A DNA stretch of 13,964 bases from an uncultured Cyanobium sp. (GTDB taxonomy: Bacteria > Cyanobacteriota > Cyanobacteriia > PCC-6307 > Cyanobiaceae): contig CALFOF010000076.1 of the NCBI GenBank assembly GCA_937919075.1, positions 1-13,964 on the forward strand, read 5' to 3'. This document shows, piece after piece, positions 13,812-13,964 of this stretch. Numbering within the stretch: the first letter of the stretch is position 1; every line of letters begins with the position of its first letter. Both the position numbers and the translations under genes were made by a program. A model generated the notes under the pieces. The model saw nothing but the letters and a program-made list of their open reading frames with translations, had not been told where the DNA came from and ran no database searches.

Positions 13812-13964
13812 TGCCCCGCTTCCGCCTCTGGATCTGGGTCGCGGTGGCGCTGAGCGCCGTCGTGGCGGCCTCCGTGTTGATCCAGGCCGTCAACAACCTG
13901 CTCTGGCAACTCAGCTATCTGCTGCCCGCCTGGCTGGTGGGCCCGGTCACCCTGCTGCTGATCG
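13811..13964 (+). CDS. Membrane protein, N-terminal 51 residues only (cut by right edge)
   Basis: The frame begins with ATG at 13811, which shares its first base with the TGA of the preceding gene (TGATG), implying coupled translation. The visible part has a basic start (MPRFRLW), a hydrophobic helix (about 7-26), the polar turn QAVNNLLWQ, and a second hydrophobic stretch (about 34-51). The shape loosely resembles the N-termini of cyanobacterial DUF697/YcjF-type membrane GTPases, but too little is present to assign a function. Confidence 0.75.
   Translation, partial: MPRFRLWIWVAVALSAVVAASVLIQAVNNLLWQLSYLLPAWLVGPVTLLLI

Overview
This 13,964-base, very GC-rich window is most likely from a picocyanobacterium of the Cyanobium / high-GC Synechococcus (subcluster 5.2) type. 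The evidence is pcyA (phycobilin synthesis), a SipA-type DUF3148 protein, a DevBCA-type exporter, a short cyanobacterial EF-Ts, and strong G/C use at third codon positions. The genus assignment is inference, since no marker tree could be built. I found no mobile element, CRISPR array, tRNA or rRNA. The genes look like conserved chromosomal backbone, densely packed, with no intergenic gap over 300 bases.

Region 1 (1-3991, minus strand, read right to left). A 51-residue basic protein (3915-3760) is followed by a strong intrinsic terminator (3730-3703). Next come a family 2 glycosyltransferase, then rpsB and tsf (ribosomal protein S2 and elongation factor Ts). Last is a large open frame that runs off the left edge (1090-1). 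It starts at TTG, has a helical N-terminal part and a very acidic, Asp-rich tail containing five 15-bp repeats, and I do not recognise it. A hairpin between tsf and this frame contains the frame's ribosome binding site.

Region 2 (3992-7587, minus strand). One tight operon: pcyA (phycocyanobilin:ferredoxin oxidoreductase), devB-like membrane fusion protein, devC-like permease and devA-like ATPase. pcyA and devB overlap, and the best devB start appears to be a CTG codon in the sequence CTGA shared with the pcyA stop.

Region 3 (7640-10517). Divergent from pcyA are two overlapping M16-family peptidase genes. The first carries the zinc site HxxEH. The second lacks it but keeps the Arg/Tyr substrate-binding pair, as in heterodimeric M16 peptidases. 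The second gene runs tail-to-tail into sipA (NblS-interacting regulator, minus strand) with a 55-base overlap.

Region 4 (10579-13964, plus strand). Divergent from sipA is an envelope-related run: bioY (biotin transporter), lspA (signal peptidase II), a class A penicillin-binding protein with an N-terminal FHA domain, and the start of a membrane protein cut by the right edge. These genes overlap or lie within 13 bases of each other and probably form one transcript.

Most genes are ordinary for the lineage. The points most worth a second look are the acidic repeat protein, the occluded ribosome site after tsf, the pcyA-devBCA linkage with its apparent CTG start, and the FHA-domain penicillin-binding protein.
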